Shown: in pieces, positions 1 through 8,346 of the stretch | Layout: each line of letters opens with the position of its first letter | Position numbering within the stretch: position 1 is the first letter of the stretch | The notes under the pieces: generated by a model | The model's database searches: none | What the model saw: only the letters and a program-made list of their open reading frames with translations | What the model was told of the DNA's origin: nothing | Source of the DNA: Farysia itapuensis | Lineage: Eukaryota; Basidiomycota; Ustilaginomycetes; Ustilaginales; Ustilaginaceae | Length of the DNA stretch: 64,000 bases | NCBI GenBank assembly: GCA_023212645.1 | Contig: JALBYC010000003.1 | Span: 248,001 to 312,000, forward strand | Direction: 5' to 3' | Made by a program: the position numbers and the translations under genes

Positions 1-1
1 C

Positions 2-838
2 CGAAGGCTGGGGCATCCAATGCGATTCAATGACGAGGATATGTCAGAGCTGGAGTGGGCGCGCTTCGTACGCATGCTTGGTAAGGAACGTGATTTGAGC
101 ATGATGTCATCCTCCCTCAGCTCGTATATGGATGAGGCTGTCAGACTGCACAAGACATCCATGGATGGTTTGGCAGCCAATGCCGGCGCTGCTCCTACAA
201 GACCATGTGCGATCTGTAATTCGCAGGTTGACCTCACAAGACACCTCGACTTTGCTCTGTGTGCTCAACCACACACTGCATCCTCGCCCAAGGAAAACCC
301 ACACACCGGGGAGACGGACGCACAGGGCAAAGAATGCTCTTCCGTTTATCACATTCATTGTCTGGCATCGGCATTCATTGAACAGCGTACTTTTTCCACG
401 CAGCAAGACAACTCTATGCAAGCGGTGAAGGCTGTTCTCCCAGCACACGGGCGTTGTCCATCATGCACTCAACGCGCCGAAGACTTGCACAATCACCATG
501 TGTATTCCCCTAACTTTGGCTTATCGTTTTGGTCAGACGTGATGCGTGCCGTCTACCGCCGGAGCGAGCGCTTCGATCGACTACTCCAGTACCTCGTAAA
601 AACTGGCAGATCCCTGGACCAAGAACTGGCTCTGCTAAGCGCGCCTCCTTCCTCACCAACCAAGAAGGTAAAGCGTAAGAATGACGTCGCACCAAAGCCT
701 GGATTAGACGATGTACAAAAGCCGGTACCAAACGCCCCAGCTTCGAAGAACAAGGTCGCACGGACTCGGACAACTCGGAAGAAGAACGGCAGTTCCGAGG
801 AAATTGCTGCTGATGTAGGTACCATAGATCTGACCTAG
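2..838 (+). CDS. SLX1: SLX1-like structure-specific endonuclease, C-terminal part (5' truncated by window edge)
   Basis: The frame is open from the left edge of the window and the first internal ATG is at 20, so the N-terminus (the GIY-YIG nuclease domain, if this is SLX1) lies outside. The visible part has a zinc-binding block coded at about 205-475: a CAIC pair, an HxxC pair (HIHC) and a GRCPSC pair. This is the spacing of the C-terminal RING/PHD-like finger of SLX1, the catalytic subunit of the SLX1-SLX4 nuclease that cuts branched DNA. The tail is basic and low in complexity, with KKVKRK and RTRTTRKK as possible nuclear signals. The gene converges on the agmatinase-like gene with only 32 bp between stop codons. 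Another RING/PHD protein cannot be excluded without the N-terminus. Confidence 0.55.
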   Translation, partial: RRLGHPMRFNDEDMSELEWARFVRMLGKERDLSMMSSSLSSYMDEAVRLHKTSMDGLAANAGAAPTRPCAICNSQVDLTRHLDFALCAQPHTASSPKENPHTGETDAQGKECSSVYHIHCLASAFIEQRTFSTQQDNSMQAVKAVLPAHGRCPSCTQRAEDLHNHHVYSPNFGLSFWSDVMRAVYRRSERFDRLLQYLVKTGRSLDQELALLSAPPSSPTKKVKRKNDVAPKPGLDDVQKPVPNAPASKNKVARTRTTRKKNGSSEEIAADVGTIDLT

Positions 839-870
839 ACAAGTCTACACCGTGCGCTTTCGAGCGAGCT

Positions 871-2199
871 TCAAAGTTCGCTGTGCAGAAAAGCCTGCTG
901 CGCATCGTCCTTTGTTGCTTTGTTCGGTGTTGTTCTCCCACGAGCAATCAGTTGCAAGAATTCATAGATGACGTCGCTGGCTGCGTAAGCAGTAATCTCT
1001 GCGTGATCATAGGCGGGTGAGACCTCGACGAGATCAAAGCCGACAAAATTGAGGCCTTCTAGACCGCGCACGACACGCTTCAGTTCCCTCGGCGTCCAGC
1101 CTCCAGATTCCATCGTACCCGTACCCGGTGCAAAGCCTGGATCAAGGGTGTCGATGTCGATAGATAAATAGACGGGCATGTCACCGACACGGTCTCGGAT
1201 TTGCTTGATGATCGCCGGCACACCAAGCTCGTCAATATCATCAGAGGTGATAATGGAAAAGCCAATGGAGCTGTCGTGTACGACATCGTCATACGAAGAC
1301 AGACGCGTGCGAATGCCAGCATGAATGGATTGATTCCGTGCAATGAGTCCTTCCAGCGCTGCCTGCCAGAAAAATGTACCATGCTGAATCTGATGCTGAC
1401 GCGTCGGTGAGCCGATAGGAGATACTGTAGGAGGCCAAGTGTCAAGATGTGCGTCAAAATGAATTACGGCGATTGGGCCATATACTCTGTGCAGAGATCG
1501 CAAGATGGGCAGTACAATGGTATGGTCTCCACCCATGGCGACGATTTTCGGATGCGCTCTCGAGTCTCTGGCAATCGATTCGGTGGAGAAGGATTTCCAG
1601 GTTCCCTCCAGTACATGCGACGACGGGTAGTCTTGATTGAGTTCAGGGCTTTTGTTCTCGCCGGCGGGCGTTCTCTGCAACAAACTTGTGTAGGCAGCAT
1701 CGATCTGATCTATGGCCAGAGCCGGGTCGAAAGCCGATGCTGGTACATCATCGCAATCCAAGAACTTGAGCCCGAGAGCATACGGGTCTTGCATCTGGGC
1801 AAGAGAGTAGGATTTGCCTGGTCGCTGCCTTCGACTCGCTTGGCGGATCGCGTTGGGTCCGAACCTGGCGCCAGGCCGATAAGTCACAGTCAAATCATAT
1901 GGGATACCAAGGATGGCAACATCAAAGGTCTCGTCCTTCTGCTCCAAGCACTTGGCAGTAGGAAGATGGGCATATGTATTGACACCCGAGTAGGCCAGGT
2001 CGGGAGTACCACCGTACTTGGCCGTCCACGGATCCGCTCGGTCGTTGCTAGGAAACTCTACGAGAGGAATCGGAGTGTGGCTTTCGGTCGAATGTGGATC
2101 GGCGCCATGGTGATTCTCGTGCAAACCTGGCGAGAAGCTGTGTGCCCAACAATGCGCTACGCTGAGTAGCAGGAAGATTACAGAGGTGCGCGAGAGCAT
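871..2199 (-). CDS. Secreted agmatinase-like ureohydrolase (arginase superfamily)
   Basis: A 442-residue protein of the arginase/agmatinase fold, which hydrolyses guanidino groups to urea with two Mn ions. The metal-binding motifs are intact: GGDHT at residues 223-227, DAHLD at 249-253, and the aspartates of SIDIDTLDP at 348 and 350. The start is the ATG at 2199; the frame stays open upstream to a GTG but has no earlier ATG. From this ATG the protein begins with a clear signal peptide (MLSRTSVIFLLLSVAHCWA), which is unusual because classical arginases and bacterial agmatinases are cytosolic. The segment after the signal is His-rich. Related secreted agmatinase-like proteins are known in fungi, but the substrate is not predictable here. 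The gene is divergent from the FGGY kinase, across a promoter holding a 23-bp palindrome. Confidence 0.88.
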   Translation of the reverse strand: MLSRTSVIFLLLSVAHCWAHSFSPGLHENHHGADPHSTESHTPIPLVEFPSNDRADPWTAKYGGTPDLAYSGVNTYAHLPTAKCLEQKDETFDVAILGIPYDLTVTYRPGARFGPNAIRQASRRQRPGKSYSLAQMQDPYALGLKFLDCDDVPASAFDPALAIDQIDAAYTSLLQRTPAGENKSPELNQDYPSSHVLEGTWKSFSTESIARDSRAHPKIVAMGGDHTIVLPILRSLHRVYGPIAVIHFDAHLDTWPPTVSPIGSPTRQHQIQHGTFFWQAALEGLIARNQSIHAGIRTRLSSYDDVVHDSSIGFSIITSDDIDELGVPAIIKQIRDRVGDMPVYLSIDIDTLDPGFAPGTGTMESGGWTPRELKRVVRGLEGLNFVGFDLVEVSPAYDHAEITAYAASDVIYEFLQLIARGRTTPNKATKDDAQQAFLHSEL

Positions 2200-2567
2200 C
2201 TTGATACACTTCAAGCTGTTCACGTCCTGACAAGTGCTACTTATACACAGCGCGGGAACGATACAAAGCTCAAGCTGATATCTGTCTTGCTTAACGAGGC
2301 TCGTTAAGCACCAAGGGCTTCACGCCGTTCTACTAACCGCGCTGACGCATTCGCCATTTACGCATACGTTACGCAGTGAAATACGCACTTTGAAACTTTT
2401 TGTCCTTTTGTTTGCCGGGAATGCATATCGGGCTATCGGCGCAAACTTTAACGGCGGTATCGCGATTGTCGGCGTCTTGGACACCGGCAAATTCTTCAGG
2501 CATGTTCCAACTTCGAACGTCATCAGCATCCTTCGTGCCACCATTGACAATGTCTACCCAGTCGAAC
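2200..2567. promoter_or_regulatory. Divergent promoter between agmatinase-like gene and FGGY kinase
   Basis: No gene is seen in this 368-bp gap. It holds a perfect 23-bp inverted repeat at 2288-2310 (listed separately). A second in-frame ATG for the kinase lies at 2550, inside the right end of the gap. Confidence 0.6.
2288..2310. repeat. Perfect 23-bp palindrome, candidate operator
   Basis: Arms of 11 bp, tgcttaacgag and ctcgttaagca, are exact reverse complements separated by one base. It lies 89 bp upstream of the agmatinase ATG and about 260 bp upstream of the kinase ATG. A near-contiguous palindrome of this length in a divergent promoter is typical of a site for a dimeric regulator; the binding protein is unknown. 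Confidence 0.6.
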
Positions 2568-4526
2568 ATGTACTACATTGGCGTTGACGTGTAAGTATCC
2601 CCGAGCAACAGCTGCTACTAAGAAAACATAACAGCTAAACATCTGCTTATGGGAACAGAGGAACAGGCTCGGCCCGTGCAGCCTTGGTCGACACAGATGG
2701 CAACATCCTCTCGGAATCTACCTACGCTACACAGACATTTCGTATGGAAGCCGATTCCCGTATCTTTGAGCAGTCCACTACCAATATCTGGGACTCGATC
2801 AAACAGGCCATAAAGGATGTCGTGTTCGCCTCAAAGGTTGACGCCAAAGAGATTAAAGGTATTGGGTTTGATGCCACCTGCAGCCTGGCTGTCACTGACG
2901 CGAACGGAAGCCCGATCGCGGTCACTCCTGAGCCTGAAGGAAACTTTGGGGCAGGAGAGCGGAACATCATACTTTGGGCCGATCATCGCGCGGAAGACGA
3001 AGCCAAGCTCATCAACAATACGGGCAACAAAGTGCTCAATTATGTTGGTGGCACTATGTCACTCGAAATGGAGATTCCCAAGGTACTCTGGCTCAAGAAG
3101 CACATGCCAGCAGACGTCTTCAAGAAGTGCATGTTCTTTGACCTCCCCGACTACCTAACGTACCGTGCCACTGGCTCGTTGGCTAGAAGCAACTGCTCCC
3201 TAGTGTGCAAGTGTTCGTATGTACCGCCAGGCGTGGATGGCTCCGAGCTTGGCTGGCAGCCGGACTTTTTCGACGAAATAGGCCTTGGGGATATGGTCAA
3301 GAACGACTTTGAGCAGCTTGGCGGCGTTCCAGGCAGGAATGGTATGGTCCTGACTGCAGGTCAGCCAGTAGGCAATGGTCTTGCACCCGAAGTTGCAGCA
3401 GAACTCGGACTACAACCCGGCACAGCTGTGGGCTCTGGTCTAATTGATGCTTACGCTGGATGGGTAGGTACTGTTGCAGCACCTGCCACCAATGCTATCA
3501 ACGAGGCAAGCAATCATCCCGACCTGATTAGTTCGCAGCATCGCCTTGCCGCCATCGCCGGAACTAGCACTTGCTACTGCGTCCAAAGTCCTGACGGCAT
3601 CCTCGTTGATGGTGTCTGGGGGCCTTACAAACACGCCGTCTTTCCGGGACTCTGGATGAACGAGGGCGGTCAGAGTTCCACGGGGCAACTGATCGATTTC
3701 GTCATTGATACCCATCCGGCCGCCTCGCGCCTTCGCGAAGTGGCAGCCGAGACCAATCAGAACACATTCTTGGTCCTACACGATCGTTTGGATCAATTGA
3801 CTTCAGAGAAAATGCTTTCTCATACCTCGCATTTGACTAGAGATCTCTTCGTCTACCCTGACTTCCACGGCAACCGATCTCCTCTCGCCGATTCATCGAT
3901 GCGCGGCATGATCACTGGTCTGAAACTTGATCGATCTCTGACTGACCTTTGCCTGCGATACTACGCGACCCTTGAGGCTATAGCGCTTCAAACACGCCAC
4001 ATCCTGGAAGAGATGAACGGCAAGGGTCACAAGATTGACTCCATCTACATGAGTGGTGGTCACGTCAAGAATCCAGTCTTCATGCAGCTAATTGCAGATG
4101 TCTGCGGCATCCCGGTCCAGCTTCCGTTCAGCTCAAGTGCAAGCGTCGTTGCAGGCTCAGCGATCCTGGGTCGCTTTGCTGCAGAAGTCAAGGATCCTGT
4201 TGGAGCAGCTGCTCATGGTCAGCATGCACCCAAACAGCCGACCTCTATCACAGACCAGAAGATCGCGGAAAAGGCCTCCTTCGAACACAGCAGCCATCTT
4301 TGGGATTTGATGGTCCGTATGACTAAGCCAGGAACGCTAGTATTCCCTAGTCCGGACAAGAATCTCAAAGCGCTGCTAGATGTCAAATACAAGGTGAGTA
4401 TACCGGCTTCAGTTTTAACCATCTTGGGTCCTGTATTCTGACAATTCCCCTTCCAAACAGATCTTCCGAGAGTCGATCACGCTTCAGCGAAAGTGGCAGT
4501 CGATGGTATCAGAGGTGACTTCCTGA
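2568..4526 (+). CDS. FGGY-family carbohydrate kinase (ribulokinase-like), three exons
   Basis: Exons 2568-2590, 2659-4393 and 4461-4526 join to 607 residues. The first join restores the phosphate-binding start of the FGGY fold (MYYIGVDV joined to GTGSARAALVDTDG). The last exon adds the expected end IFRESITLQRKWQSM after a tyrosine-lysine pair. FGGY kinases phosphorylate sugars such as ribulose, xylulose or glycerol with ATP. The length and motifs (GTSTCYCVQS, GPYKHAVFPGLW, DFHGNRSPLAD, SGGHVKNP) resemble the human FGGY and yeast YDR109C group, whose members act on ribulose. An upstream in-frame ATG at 2550 would add six residues. It converges on the PTH2 gene with 33 bp between stops. Confidence 0.9.
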
Positions 4527-4559
4527 TGGAAGCGATCCGGTGCTACGACGGCCAAGATT

Positions 4560-5182
4560 CTATAAGAGTTTAAGTTGTCCCGTAATCTGATTCATTAGCG
4601 ATACTGGGGCTGGTCCGAGGCCCAATACGGTGCGCGAGTTGGGCGCAATCTGCGTTCTTCCGCTGAATTCAATGCGAGGCTAACATGAGTCAACTGCGTC
4701 AATCGTCGCGAATCTACGAGTACTTACGCGTCGATAATGGTCTTAGCGGCAATACCTAACGACTTTGCCTTTGCTTCGAGCTCCATCAGCGTGTTCTCGT
4801 CAGGGCACTTGACTGCGACTTTTGCTTGACCCAGACGCTCCCATTGCTTCACGTAACTTGGGGTAATGCGAAGTGCTGCCTTGTACGCTGCGAGAGTCGC
4901 ATGCCCACACTGTGCGGCGATCTTGCCCTTTTCCATCTTGAGGTCCATACGCACCGCCAAAATCATCTTGCACTCTTCCTTTGGATTCGCTGGCCTGCCA
5001 GTATCACTGATGGCTGCCATTTCCTCTTCCGAGTCCAAGTCTGAGTCGTCAGAGCGGTCAAGAATCTGTCGGCTGCGTTCGTTGAACGAGACAAGAGACT
5101 TGCCCATCCCGGCCCAGTACCCAACTGTCAGACATACGATCCCGACTGATACAACGGCCGGCAACAATGCCTGGGCAGCCAT
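4560..5182 (-). CDS. PTH2: Peptidyl-tRNA hydrolase 2 (PTH2 family), two exons
   Basis: Exon 1 is 4728-5182 and exon 2 is 4560-4662 (minus strand), giving 185 residues. The enzyme releases tRNA from prematurely dropped peptidyl-tRNA. An N-terminal membrane segment ([20 protein letters not shown]) precedes an acidic linker and the PTH2 domain, which starts at [21 protein letters not shown] and includes the CGHA motif. The second exon supplies the conserved end with [20 protein letters not shown]. The single membrane segment resembles PTH2 forms anchored in the outer mitochondrial membrane, as in animal Bit1 and fungal orthologues. The ATG at 5182 was chosen because the family starts here; the frame remains open further upstream without support. 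Confidence 0.93.
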
Positions 5183-5635
5183 GCTGTGTAGTGTTACTTC
5201 AAAATATGATCGGGTGCGAACAAGTCTTCTGAAAATCTCGGTGGCTCGCCCCGAAAATTCGCCGAAGAAAATGCACCGGTGATCGGACCGGGGGGGGGAG
5301 TACCTTCGGAATGTGGAGGCAGCAAATGATGTCGTGTGTGTGTCAGTGCTTGATTGATGTTGTAGCCGATTTGTAATTGGATCTTTCCAGGTGGGGGTTG
5401 CCGGTCGCAAACGTGGATGGTTGTTCTACAGTGCCGTCGTACCAGAGCACCTCGGATATCTCTGCATTCTTCATGGCGATGCGCTCATTGTCTGAATTCC
5501 TGCCCAAAGTGTTTTGATATATATATCGGCCACTTTGCCCACAGCATTCGTCTCCCCCATCTTTACTGACAACACCCATCTGTCAGACGCCTTTTAACTT
5601 ACTCCTTCAAGCCGTTACCACTCAAATTACCCAAA
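5183..5635. promoter_or_regulatory. Divergent promoter between PTH2 and the CAD-type dehydrogenase
   Basis: No gene is seen. The stretch contains a run of nine G at 5290-5298, a short TG-rich tract near 5332-5345 and a strong TATA box for the right-hand gene. Confidence 0.5.
5517..5526 (+). promoter_or_regulatory. TATA box of the CAD-type dehydrogenase gene
   Basis: The run atatatatat lies 110 bp upstream of the ATG at 5636, followed by a pyrimidine-rich leader. This is the clearest TATA element on the plus strand in this part of the window. Confidence 0.55.
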
Positions 5636-6706
5636 ATGGCCAAAGGTTACGGAATCTCTGACACCAAGAACTGGACTGACTTCAAGGTCTACGACTTTGA
5701 GCTCAAGAAGGCAGGAGAGAACGATGTTGATATTGCCATTACCCACTGTGGTGTTTGCGGATCGGACGTGCACACCATCTCCGGTGGCTGGGGCCCGTTG
5801 AGCCACGACTTCTGCGTTCCTGGACACGAAATTGTTGGCACTGTCACCAAGGTTGGAGACAGCGTCAAGGACATCAAGGTTGGAGACCGTGTTGGTGTTG
5901 GTGCCCAGGTTGACGCATGCGGCTCTTGCGTGCCGTGCCAAGACGAAGAGGAGCAGTACTGCAAGGGCGACGGAAAAAAGGGAATGGTTGACACCTACAA
6001 CTCGGTTCACCACTGCGGCACTCAAGCACAGGGAGGCTACTCAACTGCCATCCGAACCCAGCAGCAATTTGTCTTCCCTATCCCTGACAAACTCAAGTCT
6101 GAGCACGCAGCTCCCATGCTGTGTGGCGGTCTGACCGTCTTTTCGCCATTGATCCGTAACGGTGCTGGTCCTGGAAAGCGTGTTGGTATCGTTGGTATTG
6201 GGGGTCTTGGACACTTTGGTGTCTTGTTCGCCCATGCTCTTGGTGCCGAGGTTGTCGCTATCTCGCACAGCCCCCGCAAGAAGGAGGATGCCCTCAAGAT
6301 GGGAGCTTCTGAATTCGTCAGCACTGGCGAAGACCCAGACTGGGCGTCCAAGTTCAAGAACAAGCCCTTCGACCTCATCGTCAACACCGCCTCTTCCAAC
6401 GCCGTCGACCTTGCTGCCGTCTTGTCCACACTCAAAGTTCACGGCCGTCTCATCTGCGTCGGCATGCCTGAGGACGTGTTCAAGGTTCGCATTCAGAGCA
6501 TGGCCGGAAACGGTTGCTTGATGGGCTCTTCGCACATTGGCTCCAAGAAGGAGGCCTTGCAAATGCTCAAGCTTGCTGCTGACAAGAACATCCAGTCTTG
6601 GGTCGAAGTCCTTCCCATGAAGGATTGCAGCAAGGCTGTCAAGCGCGTCGAGGACAACGACATCAAGTACCGATTTGTTCTGGAACAGGACATCGAGAAG
6701 AACTAG
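5636..6706 (+). CDS. NADP-dependent cinnamyl-alcohol-dehydrogenase-type alcohol dehydrogenase (ADH6/7-like)
   Basis: A 356-residue zinc medium-chain dehydrogenase. Catalytic zinc ligands are seen in CGVCGSD (Cys41) and GHE (His64, Glu65); the structural zinc site is the Cys cluster around CGSCVPC. The coenzyme site has GIVGIGGLGHFG, and the following SHSPRKKEDA carries the Ser and Arg residues that favour NADP. Yeast ADH6 and ADH7 of this family reduce aromatic and branched aldehydes in the cytosol. The translation is intron-free, and the codon use (many CTC, GTC, ACC, AAG codons) and strong TATA box suggest high expression. A long open frame on the opposite strand is a codon-bias shadow. Confidence 0.93.
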   Translation: MAKGYGISDTKNWTDFKVYDFELKKAGENDVDIAITHCGVCGSDVHTISGGWGPLSHDFCVPGHEIVGTVTKVGDSVKDIKVGDRVGVGAQVDACGSCVPCQDEEEQYCKGDGKKGMVDTYNSVHHCGTQAQGGYSTAIRTQQQFVFPIPDKLKSEHAAPMLCGGLTVFSPLIRNGAGPGKRVGIVGIGGLGHFGVLFAHALGAEVVAISHSPRKKEDALKMGASEFVSTGEDPDWASKFKNKPFDLIVNTASSNAVDLAAVLSTLKVHGRLICVGMPEDVFKVRIQSMAGNGCLMGSSHIGSKKEALQMLKLAADKNIQSWVEVLPMKDCSKAVKRVEDNDIKYRFVLEQDIEKN

Positions 6707-6784
6707 ATATTTGCAGCAGACACTATCTGTAAACTTCATATATATTACACCCTGGAATTTGGATTACCTCTTTTTTACTGTACA

Positions 6785-8071
6785 CTACGAATGCTGTTGT
6801 TTCTCTGGATCTTGAGAGTGTGCGTGCAAAAGTTGTTTGTCTGCAAGCTTGATGTCCCACCGTAAACGCTTGCCGATGAACATGGCAGTCCAGCTGAGTA
6901 TCAGCAAGACAGGCACTTCCACGAGTGGCCCGATAGTGGCTGCTAGAGCTTCATCTGACCGAGCGCCGAACACTGCAACGCAAACTGCAATGGCGAGCTC
7001 GAAATTGTTCGAGCCAGCAGTGAAAGCTTGTACGACAGCCATCTGGTAACCCCACTCTGCTTTGCCGTAGCGAATGGAGAGGAACCAGATGAAGAAAAAA
7101 GCAGTCGTCCACATGAGGGCGAAGTAGAGTATGAGAGGTACGAATGTGCGAAAGACAGGACCCAAGTTGTCCAAAATGTGCTCGGCTTGTTCAGCGAAAA
7201 TGACAATGATGGTGTAGAGGAGTGCGATGAGAGAGAGCGGCCCAAAGAAGGGCAGAAAGCGATGCTGGAAAAAGTGCCGCCCAAAGATACCCAAAATGAG
7301 GAAGCGGGTTACAACGCCAGCAACTAGTGGAATGCCGAGATAGATGGCTACTGCAATGGCTGTGTCCGAATAATCTATGCGGAATGAGTCGTCGTTGGAG
7401 ATGACGTTGATGAAGAGCACTGACAGAGGGGCATAGAGAACAATCTGCAGAGCCGAGTTGATAATGACAATAATGGCACAAGTGTTGGAATCGCCCCGAG
7501 CAATCTTGTTCCAGATCATGACCATTGCGATGCAGCGAGCAATGCCGACCATGATCACGCCAACCCTGTAGCCATCCAGATCAGGTAATGTTGCCCAGGC
7601 CAGCCCAAGCATGAGGAAGGGTCCGATGACCCAATTAAGAACGAGTGAGACTGCGAGCTGGTACCATAATCGTTTGGTCTGGAACATCTGTGGCAAGCGT
7701 TCATATTGGACTTTGGTCAAGATTGGCCACATCATGACAATCAGTCCCACCACCAAAGGGGCAGAGACTCCACGAAAGTTGCCGCGCTGCAAGTTCTCGG
7801 CCGCTCCAGGAGCAAACTGGCCAATGATCACACCCAGAATCATAGCCAGAATGATGAAGAGAGACAACAGTCTATCCAGCCAGCCCAGCGATAGTAGAAT
7901 GCCCTTGGCAGCACTGTTTGCCTGACGTGCATCCTCAAGTGCTGAGCGTAGGGTAGGGACGCCACCGTCTGGATGAAGCACGAGGCCGTCTTCGTTATGC
8001 TCGTCTACATCCTCAGTCGTCAGAGCATGACTCTTGTTCTCTGGCAGAGCACTGGAGGAGGATTGCGACAT
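6785..8071 (-). CDS. ACR3: ACR3-type arsenite efflux transporter
   Basis: A 428-residue integral membrane protein with about ten hydrophobic segments. It carries the ACR3 signature around GIARCIAMVMIWNK, which holds the conserved Arg-Cys pair needed for arsenite transport. ACR3 proteins export As(III) (and sometimes Sb(III)) across the plasma membrane using the proton gradient. The ATG at 8071 was chosen because a TATA element lies just upstream at about 8139-8145, inside the longer open frame, which makes the earlier start unlikely. About 75 residues of cytosolic N-terminus precede the first membrane span. No arsenate reductase or arsH gene is next to it. The upstream region carries a 14-bp direct repeat. 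Confidence 0.93.
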   Translation of the reverse strand: MSQSSSSALPENKSHALTTEDVDEHNEDGLVLHPDGGVPTLRSALEDARQANSAAKGILLSLGWLDRLLSLFIILAMILGVIIGQFAPGAAENLQRGNFRGVSAPLVVGLIVMMWPILTKVQYERLPQMFQTKRLWYQLAVSLVLNWVIGPFLMLGLAWATLPDLDGYRVGVIMVGIARCIAMVMIWNKIARGDSNTCAIIVIINSALQIVLYAPLSVLFINVISNDDSFRIDYSDTAIAVAIYLGIPLVAGVVTRFLILGIFGRHFFQHRFLPFFGPLSLIALLYTIIVIFAEQAEHILDNLGPVFRTFVPLILYFALMWTTAFFFIWFLSIRYGKAEWGYQMAVVQAFTAGSNNFELAIAVCVAVFGARSDEALAATIGPLVEVPVLLILSWTAMFIGKRLRWDIKLADKQLLHAHSQDPEKQQHS

Positions 8072-8138
8072 GGGTGACGGAATCTGAGAGGTGCCTTGTG
8101 GATGTCGTGGCTGGTTCCCACCATTCTCAATGCCACCG

Positions 8139-8145
8139 TATATAT
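8139..8145 (-). promoter_or_regulatory. TATA box of ACR3
   Basis: A TATATA core about 70 bp upstream of the ATG at 8071 on the minus strand. It helps fix the start codon of the transporter. Confidence 0.45.
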
Positions 8146-8211
8146 GTAGGCAAGTGCGAGTGTTCAAGACGTCAAATAAAGCGTGGCGGACTTGCGGGTT
8201 CGCCGGCTCTG

Positions 8212-8272
8212 GAAATTTCAAATTCGCTTTGAGCGGGGACGACCAGCTCTCCAGAACCGAAATTTCAAATTC
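8212..8272. repeat. 14-bp direct repeat upstream of ACR3
   Basis: gaaatttcaaattc occurs exactly at 8212-8225 and 8259-8272. Each copy contains the palindromic octamer gaaatttc. The pair sits 65-135 bp upstream of the presumed TATA box and may be a regulator site. Confidence 0.5.
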
Positions 8273-8346
8273 ACAGACAGCTCACACAGTACGCGTACTG
8301 AGAAAAAACCTTCGAGTTACAAGATGGCACACGGCGGTAACGGCGA

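Noticed and set aside
6041..6739. A 232-codon minus-strand frame opposite the CAD-type dehydrogenase
   Set aside because: Antisense shadow; the plus-strand gene is intact with all catalytic residues.
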